From Tabrizicola oligotrophica (GTDB taxonomy: Bacteria; Pseudomonadota; Alphaproteobacteria; Rhodobacterales; Rhodobacteraceae), in the NCBI RefSeq assembly GCF_011008935.1, contig NZ_JAAIVJ010000009.1, positions 86,625-150,624 on the forward strand: a stretch of DNA of 64,000 nt, in the 5' to 3' direction. The notes under the pieces were generated by a model. The model ran no database searches and was not told the DNA's origin. It saw only the letters and a program-made list of their open reading frames with translations. The position numbers were made by a program, and so were the translations under genes. Shown here in pieces: positions 1 through 7,629 of the stretch; position 1 is the first letter of the stretch; the number at the start of each line of letters is the position of its first letter.

Positions 1-887
1 TTCTGGACGCGCTGGAGGCGGCGAAGCTGGTGCATCACATCCGCTGCAATGTGGAGCCGGGCAAGCGGATCACCCATCGCAAGCTGGCCGCCGCCGCCGA
101 ACACAAGGCCGTCCGGCGGGCGGACTGGCTGCTGGTCTGCGACGTCGACGAGTTTCTGGTGATCCACAAGGGCACGGGCAAGATCGACGCGCTGATCGGC
201 ACCCAGCCGGAAGATGCCCCCTTTGCCGCCATGGCCTTCAACTGGCGGGTGTTCGGCACCGGCGGCGTCAAGCGGTTCGAGGACCGCCCCGTGCATCAGC
301 AATTCGCCTTCGGCCTGCCGCTGGAGCGGGCCTTGTCGCGCCATATCAAGGTGTTGCACCGCCAGCCGCGCTGGTTTCAGGCGCTTGGTGAACACGGGCC
401 GCGCGGCTGGGATCTGGCGCGCTTTCAGCGCAACCCCGAAGATCCGGGCATGCAGATGGTCAACGCCAAGGGGCAGGAGGTGCCCGACTGGAACCCCGAC
501 GGGCGCTACATGCGCCACCTGCCCGAGGCGCTGGCCACGCATGAGGGGGCGCAGATGAACCATTACATGCTGCGCTCGGAGGAAAGCTATTCCTTGAAAG
601 CGGGCACGCAGGCGCCGGTCACGCTGTCGCTGCGCTATACCGACACCTACCGGCGCCGCGCCAATGCCGACCCGGAAACCGACAGTTCCGCCTTCCGCCA
701 TGCCGAGGCCTTCGCCGAGGTGCAGGCAAGCACCATGGCGCTGCCCGGCGTCGCGCGGCTGCATGCGCTGTGCTGCGCCGACCATCTGCGGCTGATCGCC
801 GAGAAGCACGACCGCCGGGTCGAGGAGGATCCGCGCTGGCATGCCTTTCTGGCCGCAGCCGAGGCCGCCGGGCAGGCCGGGGCGTGA
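1..887 (+). CDS. Glycosyltransferase family 2-like protein (5' truncated)
   Basis: The reading frame is open from base 3, so the gene starts upstream of the window; 294 residues are visible. The segment LLVCDVDEFLVIH carries the acidic DVDEF signature seen in the GT2-like 'Glyco_tranf_2_4' proteins common in Rhodobacteraceae, where the acidic residues bind the metal of a nucleotide-sugar. No membrane segment is visible. Its stop overlaps the GTG start of the following hydrolase-like gene (GTGA), so the two are translationally coupled, which suggests joint action on a surface polysaccharide or glycoconjugate. The acceptor and donor sugars cannot be told from sequence. Family call is good; specific function is unknown. 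Confidence 0.75.
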   Translation, partial: LDALEAAKLVHHIRCNVEPGKRITHRKLAAAAEHKAVRRADWLLVCDVDEFLVIHKGTGKIDALIGTQPEDAPFAAMAFNWRVFGTGGVKRFEDRPVHQQFAFGLPLERALSRHIKVLHRQPRWFQALGEHGPRGWDLARFQRNPEDPGMQMVNAKGQEVPDWNPDGRYMRHLPEALATHEGAQMNHYMLRSEESYSLKAGTQAPVTLSLRYTDTYRRRANADPETDSSAFRHAEAFAEVQASTMALPGVARLHALCCADHLRLIAEKHDRRVEEDPRWHAFLAAAEAAGQAGA

Positions 888-1600
888 GCGCGCCGGGTTT
901 CCGGCGGCTTTGGGACCGCGCCCCCTTCACGGTGGAGTTTCTGGACGGGACAGGGGGCGATCTGGTGATCGCTTTTGCCTCGATCGGCCATGACCCGAGC
1001 CGGCCGCCCTCGCCCGAGTTTGTCGCCACCGCGACCGGGCGCGGCACGACGGCCTATCCCCGCCGCGCGCTCTTTGTGCAGGACGCGGGCCGTGGCTGGG
1101 CGAGCGACCCCGGCTTTGCCCCCGCCCTTCTGGCCGCCGTCGGCGCCGTGCGGGCCATGGCCCCTGTCGCGCGCATTGCCTGCCTCGGCCTGTCGATGGG
1201 CGGCTTTGCCGCGCTGGCCGCGATGCAGGTGCTGCCGGTCGAAGTGACGCTCGCCTTCGGTCCGCAGCGCCGGGTTCTGGGCCGGGGGCCGGACCGCTGG
1301 TCGGGCTGGACGGGGCGGATTTCTGCGACCCCCTACCCCGTCGCCCCCCTGCCCGGGCCGGGTCAGGGCTGGGCCTGCGTCTTTCACGGGCTGGTCGATG
1401 ACGGGGCCGAGGCGATGGCCTTTGCGCTGCAACCCGGGACCGATCATTTCCTGTTTGCCGGCCAAGGCCATTCCGACCTCGTGCCGCATCTGAAGGCGCG
1501 TGGCGTGCTGGCGGGGCTGATGGAGGCTGCCCTTGCCGGCGACCGGCGACGGCTGATCCGCATCGCGGGATCGGCGGGCGGTGTGCGGCGCAAGGCATGA
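884..1600 (+). CDS. Alpha/beta-hydrolase-like protein coupled to the glycosyltransferase
   Basis: 238 residues from a GTG start that overlaps the stop of the upstream glycosyltransferase. The motif CLGLSMGGFAAL near residue 104 is a G-x-S-x-G nucleophile elbow after a beta strand. A late Asp (FHGLVDDGAE) and His (GQGHSDL, about residue 205) could complete a catalytic triad. No signal peptide is visible. Such small hydrolases often accompany glycosyltransferases in surface-glycan loci and may act as an esterase or deacylase; that role is inferred from position only. An ATG further upstream in this frame would run about 114 bases into the previous gene and is less likely. Confidence 0.6.
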   Translation: MSAPGFRRLWDRAPFTVEFLDGTGGDLVIAFASIGHDPSRPPSPEFVATATGRGTTAYPRRALFVQDAGRGWASDPGFAPALLAAVGAVRAMAPVARIACLGLSMGGFAALAAMQVLPVEVTLAFGPQRRVLGRGPDRWSGWTGRISATPYPVAPLPGPGQGWACVFHGLVDDGAEAMAFALQPGTDHFLFAGQGHSDLVPHLKARGVLAGLMEAALAGDRRRLIRIAGSAGGVRRKA

Positions 1601-1610
1601 TCGCAATACA

Positions 1611-1645
1611 AAGGCGCGGCAGGTTGCCCTGCCGCGCCCTTTTTC
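1611..1645. terminator. Bidirectional intrinsic terminator
   Basis: A perfect 11-bp stem (GGCGCGGCAGG at 1613-1623 with CCTGCCGCGCC at 1628-1638) has a TTGC loop and is followed by CTTTTT on plus and preceded by an A-run for minus. It separates the convergent hydrolase gene and rplY and should stop transcripts from both. Confidence 0.85.
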
Positions 1646-1661
1646 GCCCGAAGGCGAGTGA

Positions 1662-2252
1662 TTACTCGGCCGAAGCGGCCAGACCCGAGGGGGCGGCAAT
1701 GTTCGCCACGGCGAAATTGCGTGCCACGGTCGGCTTGGCGCCGGCGGGCAGTTCGATTTCGTTGATGTGGATCACATCGCCGATCTGCTTGCCGGTCAGG
1801 TCCACGGTGATGTGGTCCGGAATGTCACCGGCGGTGACTTCCAGTTCCACTTCGTGACGCACGACAGTCAGGGTGCCGCCGCGCTTCAGGCCCGGCGAGG
1901 CCTCGTGGTTGATGAAGTCGACGTGGATGAAGAGTTCGATCTTCGATTCGTCATGGATGCGCATGAAATCGACGTGGGTCGGCAGGTCCTTGACCACATC
2001 GCGCTGCACGCCGCGGCAGATCACATGCACGTCGGGCTGGCCTTCAACCTTGAGGTTGAACAGCGACTGCAGGAACCGGCCCTGCTTCAGGCGCTTCAAG
2101 AGGTAGTTGTAGTTGATGTTCAGAGCGACCGGCTCCTTGCCGTCGCCATAAACGATACCGGGTACGTTGCCCTCACGACGAGCTTGACGAGCGGCCCCCT
2201 TGCCTGTCCCCGTCCGTACCGCGGCGCTGAAATCTTGTGCTTCACGAGCCAT
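1662..2252 (-). CDS. rplY: 50S ribosomal protein L25/Ctc
   Basis: 196 residues in the two-domain L25/TL5/Ctc form. The N-terminal 5S-rRNA-binding beta-barrel contains the typical [22 protein letters not shown] start, followed by the C-terminal TL5/CTC domain. It binds 5S rRNA in the large ribosomal subunit. The start MAREAQDF is chosen because AGGAG lies a proper distance upstream and the longer frame adds a non-conserved 14 residues. It often sits with pth (peptidyl-tRNA hydrolase) in other genomes; no pth is in this window. Termination is at the shared hairpin downstream. Confidence 0.95.
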   Translation of the reverse strand: MAREAQDFSAAVRTGTGKGAARQARREGNVPGIVYGDGKEPVALNINYNYLLKRLKQGRFLQSLFNLKVEGQPDVHVICRGVQRDVVKDLPTHVDFMRIHDESKIELFIHVDFINHEASPGLKRGGTLTVVRHEVELEVTAGDIPDHITVDLTGKQIGDVIHINEIELPAGAKPTVARNFAVANIAAPSGLAASAE

Positions 2253-2438
2253 GGTTCTTCTCCTAAATAAGTCCGCCATCCTCCAAGGGTGCATGGCGCG
2301 ACCGGGGGCCTATAGCGGGGAATCGGTCAAAGGGAAAGCAGGAATTTCGCCCGGGAGCGACAAAGCCCGTGTCGGCGGGAAGATAGCCGCGGCCGTGCGC
2401 CAAGGCTAGCAGTGGCGTCTGATCGGTCCGAGATTTCC

Positions 2439-3581
2439 ATGTCCTTCCTTGCCCTCCTGTCGATTTCACGCCCCGCGGTGGCGGCCTTTGCCGCAATGGG
2501 CATCCTGTGGGGCACCTTCGCCGCCGCCCTGCCCGACCTCAAAGCCATGCTCGGGGTGGACGAGGCGCAGATGGGCCTCCTGATGTTCCTGACCCCGGTG
2601 GCCGCCGTTTCGGCCATGTTGATCGCACCTGCGGCAGGCGTGGCCTTTGGCCGGGTGGCCCTGCCGGTCGCAGCGGCGCTGATGTGCTTCGGTTTCGCCC
2701 TGCCGGGACAGGCGGCGGAAATCTGGATGTTTCCCATCGCCATGATGGCAGCCGGATTCGGCACCGGGCTGACCGATGTGCTGATGAACGCCCGCGTGGC
2801 GGCGATGGAAAGCCAGCGCGGGCTGCATCTGATGAACCTGTGCCATGCCGCCTATTCCTTCGGCTATGCCGGCGGCTCGCTGCTGACCGGAGTGTTGCGG
2901 CAGGCGGAATGGTCGCCCGGCTGGGTGCTGGGCAGCATGGCTGTGCTGGCCGCGCTCCTGTGCCTGCTGACGCTGGAAGAGGACGGCCGCATCGACGGCC
3001 TCGCCCGCCCGCCCAAGGGCACGAGCGCGGGCCTCGGGCTGGTGCCGATGTTCGGCGGGGCGATGGTATTCATCGCCTTCCTGACCGAAAACGCCGCCGA
3101 GAACTGGTCGGCGCTGCATATCGAGCAGACCCTTGGCGGCTCGCCCTCGCATGGGGCGCTGGGGCCGGCGACGCTGGCGCTGACCATGGGAATCGCCCGG
3201 CTGGTCGGTCAGGGCGTGGCGGGCCGGATCAATCCGATCCGGCTGCTGACCGCCGGGGCGGCGATTTCGGCCACCGGGGCGCTCTGTGTCGGCGGCGCGG
3301 TGTCGCCCGCCATGGCCTATGCCGGCTTCGTCATCATGGGCATCGGCTCGTCAGTGATCGCGCCGACGACCTTTTCGCTGGTCGGTGCCCGCGCCGCGCC
3401 CGAGGCCCGCGCCCGCGCGGTGGCCCGCGCCACGCTTCTGGGCTATTTCGGCTATTTCATCGGCCCGCCGGGCTTTGGCTTTGTCGCCGGAACCCTTGGC
3501 CTGCGCTTTGCCTTCGTCTTCGCCGCCGCCGCGCTGATCCTTGTGCCGCTGCTTGCCCGCCTCTTGGTGCGCCGCGGCTGA
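2439..3581 (+). CDS. MFS transporter
   Basis: About 380 residues, almost entirely hydrophobic, with roughly 12 predicted membrane helices in two halves, typical of the major facilitator superfamily. The loop between helices 2 and 3 (FGRVALP) and the N-terminal LWGTFAAALPDLKAMLGVDEAQMG resemble the YbjJ/fucose-permease-like branch. Substrate and direction cannot be assigned. The ATG at 2439 was chosen; a GTG at 2412 in the same frame would add nine polar residues. It is divergent from rplY and about 160 bases upstream of the next gene, without obvious coupling. Confidence 0.8.
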   Translation: MSFLALLSISRPAVAAFAAMGILWGTFAAALPDLKAMLGVDEAQMGLLMFLTPVAAVSAMLIAPAAGVAFGRVALPVAAALMCFGFALPGQAAEIWMFPIAMMAAGFGTGLTDVLMNARVAAMESQRGLHLMNLCHAAYSFGYAGGSLLTGVLRQAEWSPGWVLGSMAVLAALLCLLTLEEDGRIDGLARPPKGTSAGLGLVPMFGGAMVFIAFLTENAAENWSALHIEQTLGGSPSHGALGPATLALTMGIARLVGQGVAGRINPIRLLTAGAAISATGALCVGGAVSPAMAYAGFVIMGIGSSVIAPTTFSLVGARAAPEARARAVARATLLGYFGYFIGPPGFGFVAGTLGLRFAFVFAAAALILVPLLARLLVRRG

Positions 3582-3743
3582 GCCTCGTCGTCGACGCTGT
3601 CGCTCCTCGGCGGTCTCGACGAGAAGCCGCAGGCGCACGAGGAGGAACGGGGTCGGGCGAACGACAGAAAATGTCGCGCGCGGGGGTGATCTTTCGCCCG
3701 CCACAGGCTATCCCGGCCCCGCGCGCGACAGGAGTTTGAACCC

Positions 3744-5744
3744 ATGGCCTATTTTCTCGGCGTTGACACCGGCGGCACCTATACGGATGCCGTGATCGTG
3801 GACGAGGCCGCCGACCGGGTGATCGGCAAGGCCAAGTCCTTGACCACGCGCGAGGATCTGGCGCTGGGGATCGGCCGGGCGGTGGACGCCGCGCTGGCGG
3901 GGGCGCAGGTGGCGGCACGCGATGTCTCGCTGGTCTCGCTGTCCACCACGCTGGCCACCAATGCGCTGGTCGAAGGTCAGGGCGGGCGCGTGGCGCTGGT
4001 CTTCATCGGCTTTGACGGCGGCGATCTGGAACGCGGCGGGCTGACCGAGGCGCTGAAGGGCGATCCGGTGATCCTTCTGGACGGTGGTCACAGCCATGCC
4101 GGGACCGAAGCCGCCGCCTTTGATGCCGCCGGGCTGGAGGCGCAGCTGGTCGAACTGGCCGACAGCGTCATGGGCTTTGCCGTCGCCGCCCGCTTTGCCA
4201 CCCGCAACCCCGCCCATGAGGTCGCCGCGCGCGAGGTGATCCGCCGCGTCACCGGCCGGCCCGTGACCTGCTCGCACGAGCTGTCCGCCAACCTGAACGG
4301 CCCGAAGCGGGCGCTGACCGCCGTGCTGAACGCCCGGCTGATCGGCATGATCGACCGGCTGGTCGCGGCCTGCGAGCGCCACCTGCTTGCCGTCGGCATC
4401 GACGCGCCCCTGATGGTGGTGCGCGGCGACGGCGCGCTGATCTCGGCGGCCATGGTGCGCGAGCGGCCGATCGAGACGATTCTCTCCGGCCCCGCCGCCT
4501 CGATCGTCGGCGCGCGCTGGCTGACCGGCGCGGCGGATGCGCTGGTCTCCGACATCGGCGGCACGACGACCGATGTGGCGCTGCTGAAGGACGGCCTGCC
4601 CGAGATCGACCCGGCCGGCGCCCGCGTCGGCGGCTTCCGCACCATGGTCGAGGCAGTGGCGATGCGCACCACCGGGCTGGGTGGCGACAGCGAGGTGCAT
4701 CTGAAGACCGAAGGGCTGCAGGGCGGGCTGCGCCTTGGTCCGCGCCGGCTGATGCCGGTGTCGCTGCTGGCGGAGACCGAGGGCGAGATGGTGCATGCCG
4801 CGCTGGACCGGGCGCTGTCGACCGAGACGGCGGGCGAGTTCGATGGCCGTTTCGTGGTGCCGATGGGGGGCAATGCCGGCGGGCTGAATGCCCGCGAGGC
4901 CGCCGTGCTGGCCCGCATCACCCGGCCCATGCCGCTGGCCGCAGCGCTGACCAGCCGCATCGAGGTCGCGGCGCTGGAACGCCTTGTCGCCCGCGGGCTG
5001 GTCATGCTTTCGGGCGTGACGCCGTCGGATGCCAGCCATGCGCTCGACCGGCTGGACAGCTGGAACAAACCCGCCGCCGTCAAGGCGCTGACGCTGCTCG
5101 CGCGCCGCCGCAATGGCGCGGGCGAGCGCTTTGCCAAGGGGCCGGAGGTGCTGGCACAGGCGATCATCGACCAGCTCACGGCGCAGACCGTGGACTGCCT
5201 GCTGGAAGCCGCCTTTGACGAGGACACCGCCTTCGAAGGTCAGGACAGCGACGCCCTGGCCCGGCATCCGCTGGTGAAAGCCGGGCTGCGGGGCCATCGC
5301 GGCATCGTGGAACTCAACGCCCGCCTCGGCGTGCCGGTGATCGGGCTCGGCGCCTCGGCCCCCTCCTATTACGGCGCGGTGGGCGCGGTTCTGGGCTGCG
5401 AGATGATCCTGCCGGAACATGCCGGGGTCGCCAATGCCATCGGCGCGGTGGTGGGACAGGTCAGCCAGAAGGTGACCGCCATTGTCACCTCGCCCGCCGA
5501 AGGCCGCTTTGTCGCCCATCTGCCGGGCGGCCTTGAGAATTTCGCCAGCGCCACCGCCGCGCTGGATGCGCTGGAGGCCGCGCTGCGGATCGAGGCCGAG
5601 ACCCGCGCCCGTAGCGCCGGCGCCGAAGATCTGCGCCTGACTGCGACGCGCGACCTGCGCGAGGTCGACATCGAAGGCCGCAAGATGTTCGTCGAGGCCT
5701 CGGTCTCGGTCACCGCCGCAGGCCGCCCCCGCGTCGCCCACTGA
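3744..5744 (+). CDS. Hydantoinase/oxoprolinase family protein (HyuA-like)
   Basis: 666 residues. The N-terminus GVDTGGTYTDAVIVDEA and the central SDIGGTTTDVALL (about residue 268) are the two actin-like ATP-binding signatures of the HyuA/5-oxoprolinase A family, which hydrolyse or carboxylate cyclic amides or ketones with ATP. Family members often have a HyuB partner; none is adjacent, so this single subunit may act alone or with a distant gene. The length matches HyuA-type proteins. The actual substrate (hydantoin, 5-oxoproline, acetone or other) cannot be told. Confidence 0.8.
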   Translation: MAYFLGVDTGGTYTDAVIVDEAADRVIGKAKSLTTREDLALGIGRAVDAALAGAQVAARDVSLVSLSTTLATNALVEGQGGRVALVFIGFDGGDLERGGLTEALKGDPVILLDGGHSHAGTEAAAFDAAGLEAQLVELADSVMGFAVAARFATRNPAHEVAAREVIRRVTGRPVTCSHELSANLNGPKRALTAVLNARLIGMIDRLVAACERHLLAVGIDAPLMVVRGDGALISAAMVRERPIETILSGPAASIVGARWLTGAADALVSDIGGTTTDVALLKDGLPEIDPAGARVGGFRTMVEAVAMRTTGLGGDSEVHLKTEGLQGGLRLGPRRLMPVSLLAETEGEMVHAALDRALSTETAGEFDGRFVVPMGGNAGGLNAREAAVLARITRPMPLAAALTSRIEVAALERLVARGLVMLSGVTPSDASHALDRLDSWNKPAAVKALTLLARRRNGAGERFAKGPEVLAQAIIDQLTAQTVDCLLEAAFDEDTAFEGQDSDALARHPLVKAGLRGHRGIVELNARLGVPVIGLGASAPSYYGAVGAVLGCEMILPEHAGVANAIGAVVGQVSQKVTAIVTSPAEGRFVAHLPGGLENFASATAALDALEAALRIEAETRARSAGAEDLRLTATRDLREVDIEGRKMFVEASVSVTAAGRPRVAH

Positions 5745-5751
5745 CACGGGC

Positions 5752-5817
5752 CGATTTCTTGCCAGAAATCGAACCGGAAAATTGCAATTTTCCGGTTCGG
5801 AGTTTTGCAAAACTCCG
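5752..5817. repeat. Three contiguous palindromes after the hyuA-like gene
   Basis: Three perfect inverted repeats lie end to end: 5752-5771 (9-bp arms, loop TGCC), 5770-5799 (a 30-bp perfect palindrome around AATTGCAATT) and 5798-5817 (CGGAGTTTTGCAAAACTCCG). Neighbours share one or two bases. Each can form a hairpin, and together they should end or protect the upstream transcript. The very regular build suggests a repeated intergenic element rather than a chance terminator. Confidence 0.7.
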
Positions 5818-5949
5818 GGGTCGCGGCAGGTCTGCAGCGCTGGTTGCCTGCGGCCAACCCCCGGGCATGGGCCGGCTTCGCAAATCCGCGCCGGCCTTGC
5901 CTTTTTCCTCTTGACGCCCCCCGCGCCTCGTCTTATCCCCCGCGCCAGT

Positions 5950-6026
5950 GGCTGGGTAGCTCAGTTGGTTAGAGCACGTGACTCATAATCACGGGGTCGG
6001 GAGTTCAAGTCTCCCCCCCGCCACCA
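5950..6026 (+). tRNA. tRNA-Met (anticodon CAT)
   Basis: A 77-nt cloverleaf including an encoded CCA. The D arm is GCTC...GAGC, the anticodon arm CGTGA-CTCATAA-TCACG, and the T arm GGGAG-TTCAAGT-CTCCC. The acceptor pairs GGCTGGG with CCCCGCC apart from one T/C mismatch at the fourth pair. Anticodon CAT with a normal D loop fits elongator Met; a lysidine-modified Ile isoacceptor cannot be fully excluded. The acceptor mismatch is unusual and could be checked as a sequence error. Confidence 0.9.
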
Positions 6027-6195
6027 AATCCCCCCAAGAGACATTGCGGACCACTGACACAAGCCGGCACTCGCGGCTTCAGAAGTCGCGGATGAGTGGC
6101 AACCGGACGGGTCGTTTGTGCAGGGCAGACGCGAAACAGGGCGATGCCCTCCTCCGCGCCTTGTCCTGTAGTCGGATCAAACGCCGCGCGCGGCG

Positions 6196-6876
6196 TCAGG
6201 CCGGCTGAAACCGGGCAAACAGCACATTGTCTTCCAGCGCGACATGCGCGGCAAGATCGGTGGCGAACTTGTCGAGCCCGGTGTAAAGCGCGGTCCAGCT
6301 GCGGCAGGCGCCTTCGGGCAGGGTCAGGTCGCGGGTGATGCGGCGCACATTGCCCAGAAGCTGATCCACCTCGTCATGCTCGCTGCGCATCGCGGCGATC
6401 GGATGGGCGATCATCGGATGGCCCCCGGCCCGCATCATCGGGAACAGCACCTGTTCTTCCTTCTGCATGTGGCTGTCCAGCCCCGAGGCCAGCGCCACCA
6501 GCGCCTCGGTCAGGCCAAGGGGGGCCTCGTCATGGTCGCCATGCACGGTTTCCACCTTTTGCGCCAGCGGGATCAGCCAGTCCAGCTCCTCGCGGTGGAT
6601 GTCGTGAAAGCGGATCAGGATATGGTCGATCAGCGCGTCGGTTTCGGCGGGCGGCTGGTGCGCCGCGCGGGCCAGCAGCGTCTGAAGCTCGGTCATCACC
6701 GCGCCAAGGTCGCGCGCCTGATGGGCGCAGGCGGTGGCCAGCGATTCCCCGCCGCCACAGCAAAAGCCGATGCCCGCGCGGCGGAAGACTTCGGTCGAGC
6801 CGGGCAGCCTTTCGGCAATCTCGCCTACGGTGGTGTCGGGGGTCAGGGTCCATCCAGTCATGTCATGCACTTTCAT
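6196..6876 (-). CDS. Iron-sulfur cluster repair di-iron protein (RIC/YtfE/ScdA family)
   Basis: 226 residues. The N-terminal ScdA_N domain holds FCCGGGESL (about residues 38-46). A hemerythrin-like four-helix domain follows with His/Glu ligands in HILIRFHDIHREEL, HMQKEEQVLFPMM, SEHDEVDQLL and HVALEDNVLF. The family repairs Fe-S clusters damaged by nitric oxide or oxidants, and in denitrifiers it is called DnrN/NorA. Its start overlaps the end of ubiX by 14 bases, so it is the last gene of the ubiD-ubiX operon downstream of an FnrL-like box. This fits a role under low oxygen or nitrosative stress. Confidence 0.92.
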   Translation of the reverse strand: MKVHDMTGWTLTPDTTVGEIAERLPGSTEVFRRAGIGFCCGGGESLATACAHQARDLGAVMTELQTLLARAAHQPPAETDALIDHILIRFHDIHREELDWLIPLAQKVETVHGDHDEAPLGLTEALVALASGLDSHMQKEEQVLFPMMRAGGHPMIAHPIAAMRSEHDEVDQLLGNVRRITRDLTLPEGACRSWTALYTGLDKFATDLAAHVALEDNVLFARFQPA

Positions 6877-7438
6877 CAGGGGTCCAGGGGGTGGCGGCGG
6901 GTGCGGCCAGCCGCAGCAGATCGACTGCCCGGGCGGCGATCTGGGCAGTCACGGCGGCAAGGCTATCGGGGCGCAGGTAAAAGGCCGGAACCGGGGGCAG
7001 GATCACCGCCCCCATCTCGGTCGCGGCGGTCATGTTGCGCAGATGTGCCAGCGTCAGCGGGGCTTCGCGCGCCAGCAGCACCAGCGGGCGACGCTCTTTC
7101 AGCTGCACGCTGGCCGCGCGGGTCAGCAGGCTGTCGTCCAGCCCATGCGCGATGGCCGCAAGGCTGCGCATCGAACAGGGCGCGACGATCATGCCGGCGA
7201 CGGGGCTGGAGCCCGAGGCGATGGACGCCCCGAGGTTGCGGACATCGTGAATGCGGGTTGCAAGGCTGCAGAGCCGGGCCTTGGCGTCGGGGCCGATTTC
7301 CTCGGCCAGCGTGCGCTCGGCCATGGGCGAGATCACCAGATCCACCTCTGCCGCCAAGCTGCGCAAGACCCGCGCGCAATCCAGCGCCAGGGCCGCCCCC
7401 GAGGCGCCCGAGACGCCCAGCACCACCCGCAGGCTCAT
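6863..7438 (-). CDS. ubiX: Flavin prenyltransferase UbiX
   Basis: 191 residues. The Rossmann-like start MSLRVVLGVSGASGAA and the later APCSMRSLAAIAHGL are hallmarks of the UbiX/Pad1 family, which makes prenylated FMN, the cofactor of UbiD. The ATG at 7438 is chosen because homology begins there and it overlaps the TGA of the upstream small frame (ATGA). It sits between ubiD and the Fe-S repair gene in one minus-strand operon. The region just upstream contains two decayed copies of its first 90 or so bases. Confidence 0.93.
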   Translation of the reverse strand: MSLRVVLGVSGASGAALALDCARVLRSLAAEVDLVISPMAERTLAEEIGPDAKARLCSLATRIHDVRNLGASIASGSSPVAGMIVAPCSMRSLAAIAHGLDDSLLTRAASVQLKERRPLVLLAREAPLTLAHLRNMTAATEMGAVILPPVPAFYLRPDSLAAVTAQIAARAVDLLRLAAPAATPWTPDESA

Positions 7439-7629
7439 CTCGGCACCTCCACCAGCAACCTCGCCGCCCCGGCGTAATCCAGCGCCAAGGCCAAACCCGC
7501 AGCCCCGGAGCCGCCCACGATCACCCGCCGGCTCATCCTGGCCGCTCCGCTGGCAACTCCGGCGCCCGAGCGCGATCCGACGCCAAGGCGGAGGCATCCC
7601 CGCCCCTCAGGCACCACCCGCCCGGTCAT
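7435..7629 (-). repeat. Decayed tandem duplications of the ubiX 5' end (64-codon frame bridging ubiD and ubiX)
   Basis: The 189 bases between ubiD and ubiX are filled by one open frame whose ATG overlaps the ubiD stop and whose TGA overlaps the ubiX start (ATGA at both joints). Its second half (from 7536) reads MSRRVIVGGSGAAGLALALD, closely matching the UbiX start MSLRVVLGVSGASGAALALD. Its first half (7629-7537) is a more decayed copy that is frame-shifted internally. With ubiX itself there are three successive copies at 93- and 98-base spacing. It is probably not a functional enzyme, but it keeps translational coupling through the gap. Confidence 0.7.

Noticed and set aside
3708..5810. A 700-codon open frame antisense to the hyuA-like gene
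   Set aside because: Composition is Gly/Arg/His-rich with no domain; it is the usual mirror frame of a GC-rich gene whose plus-strand product has clear ATP-binding motifs.
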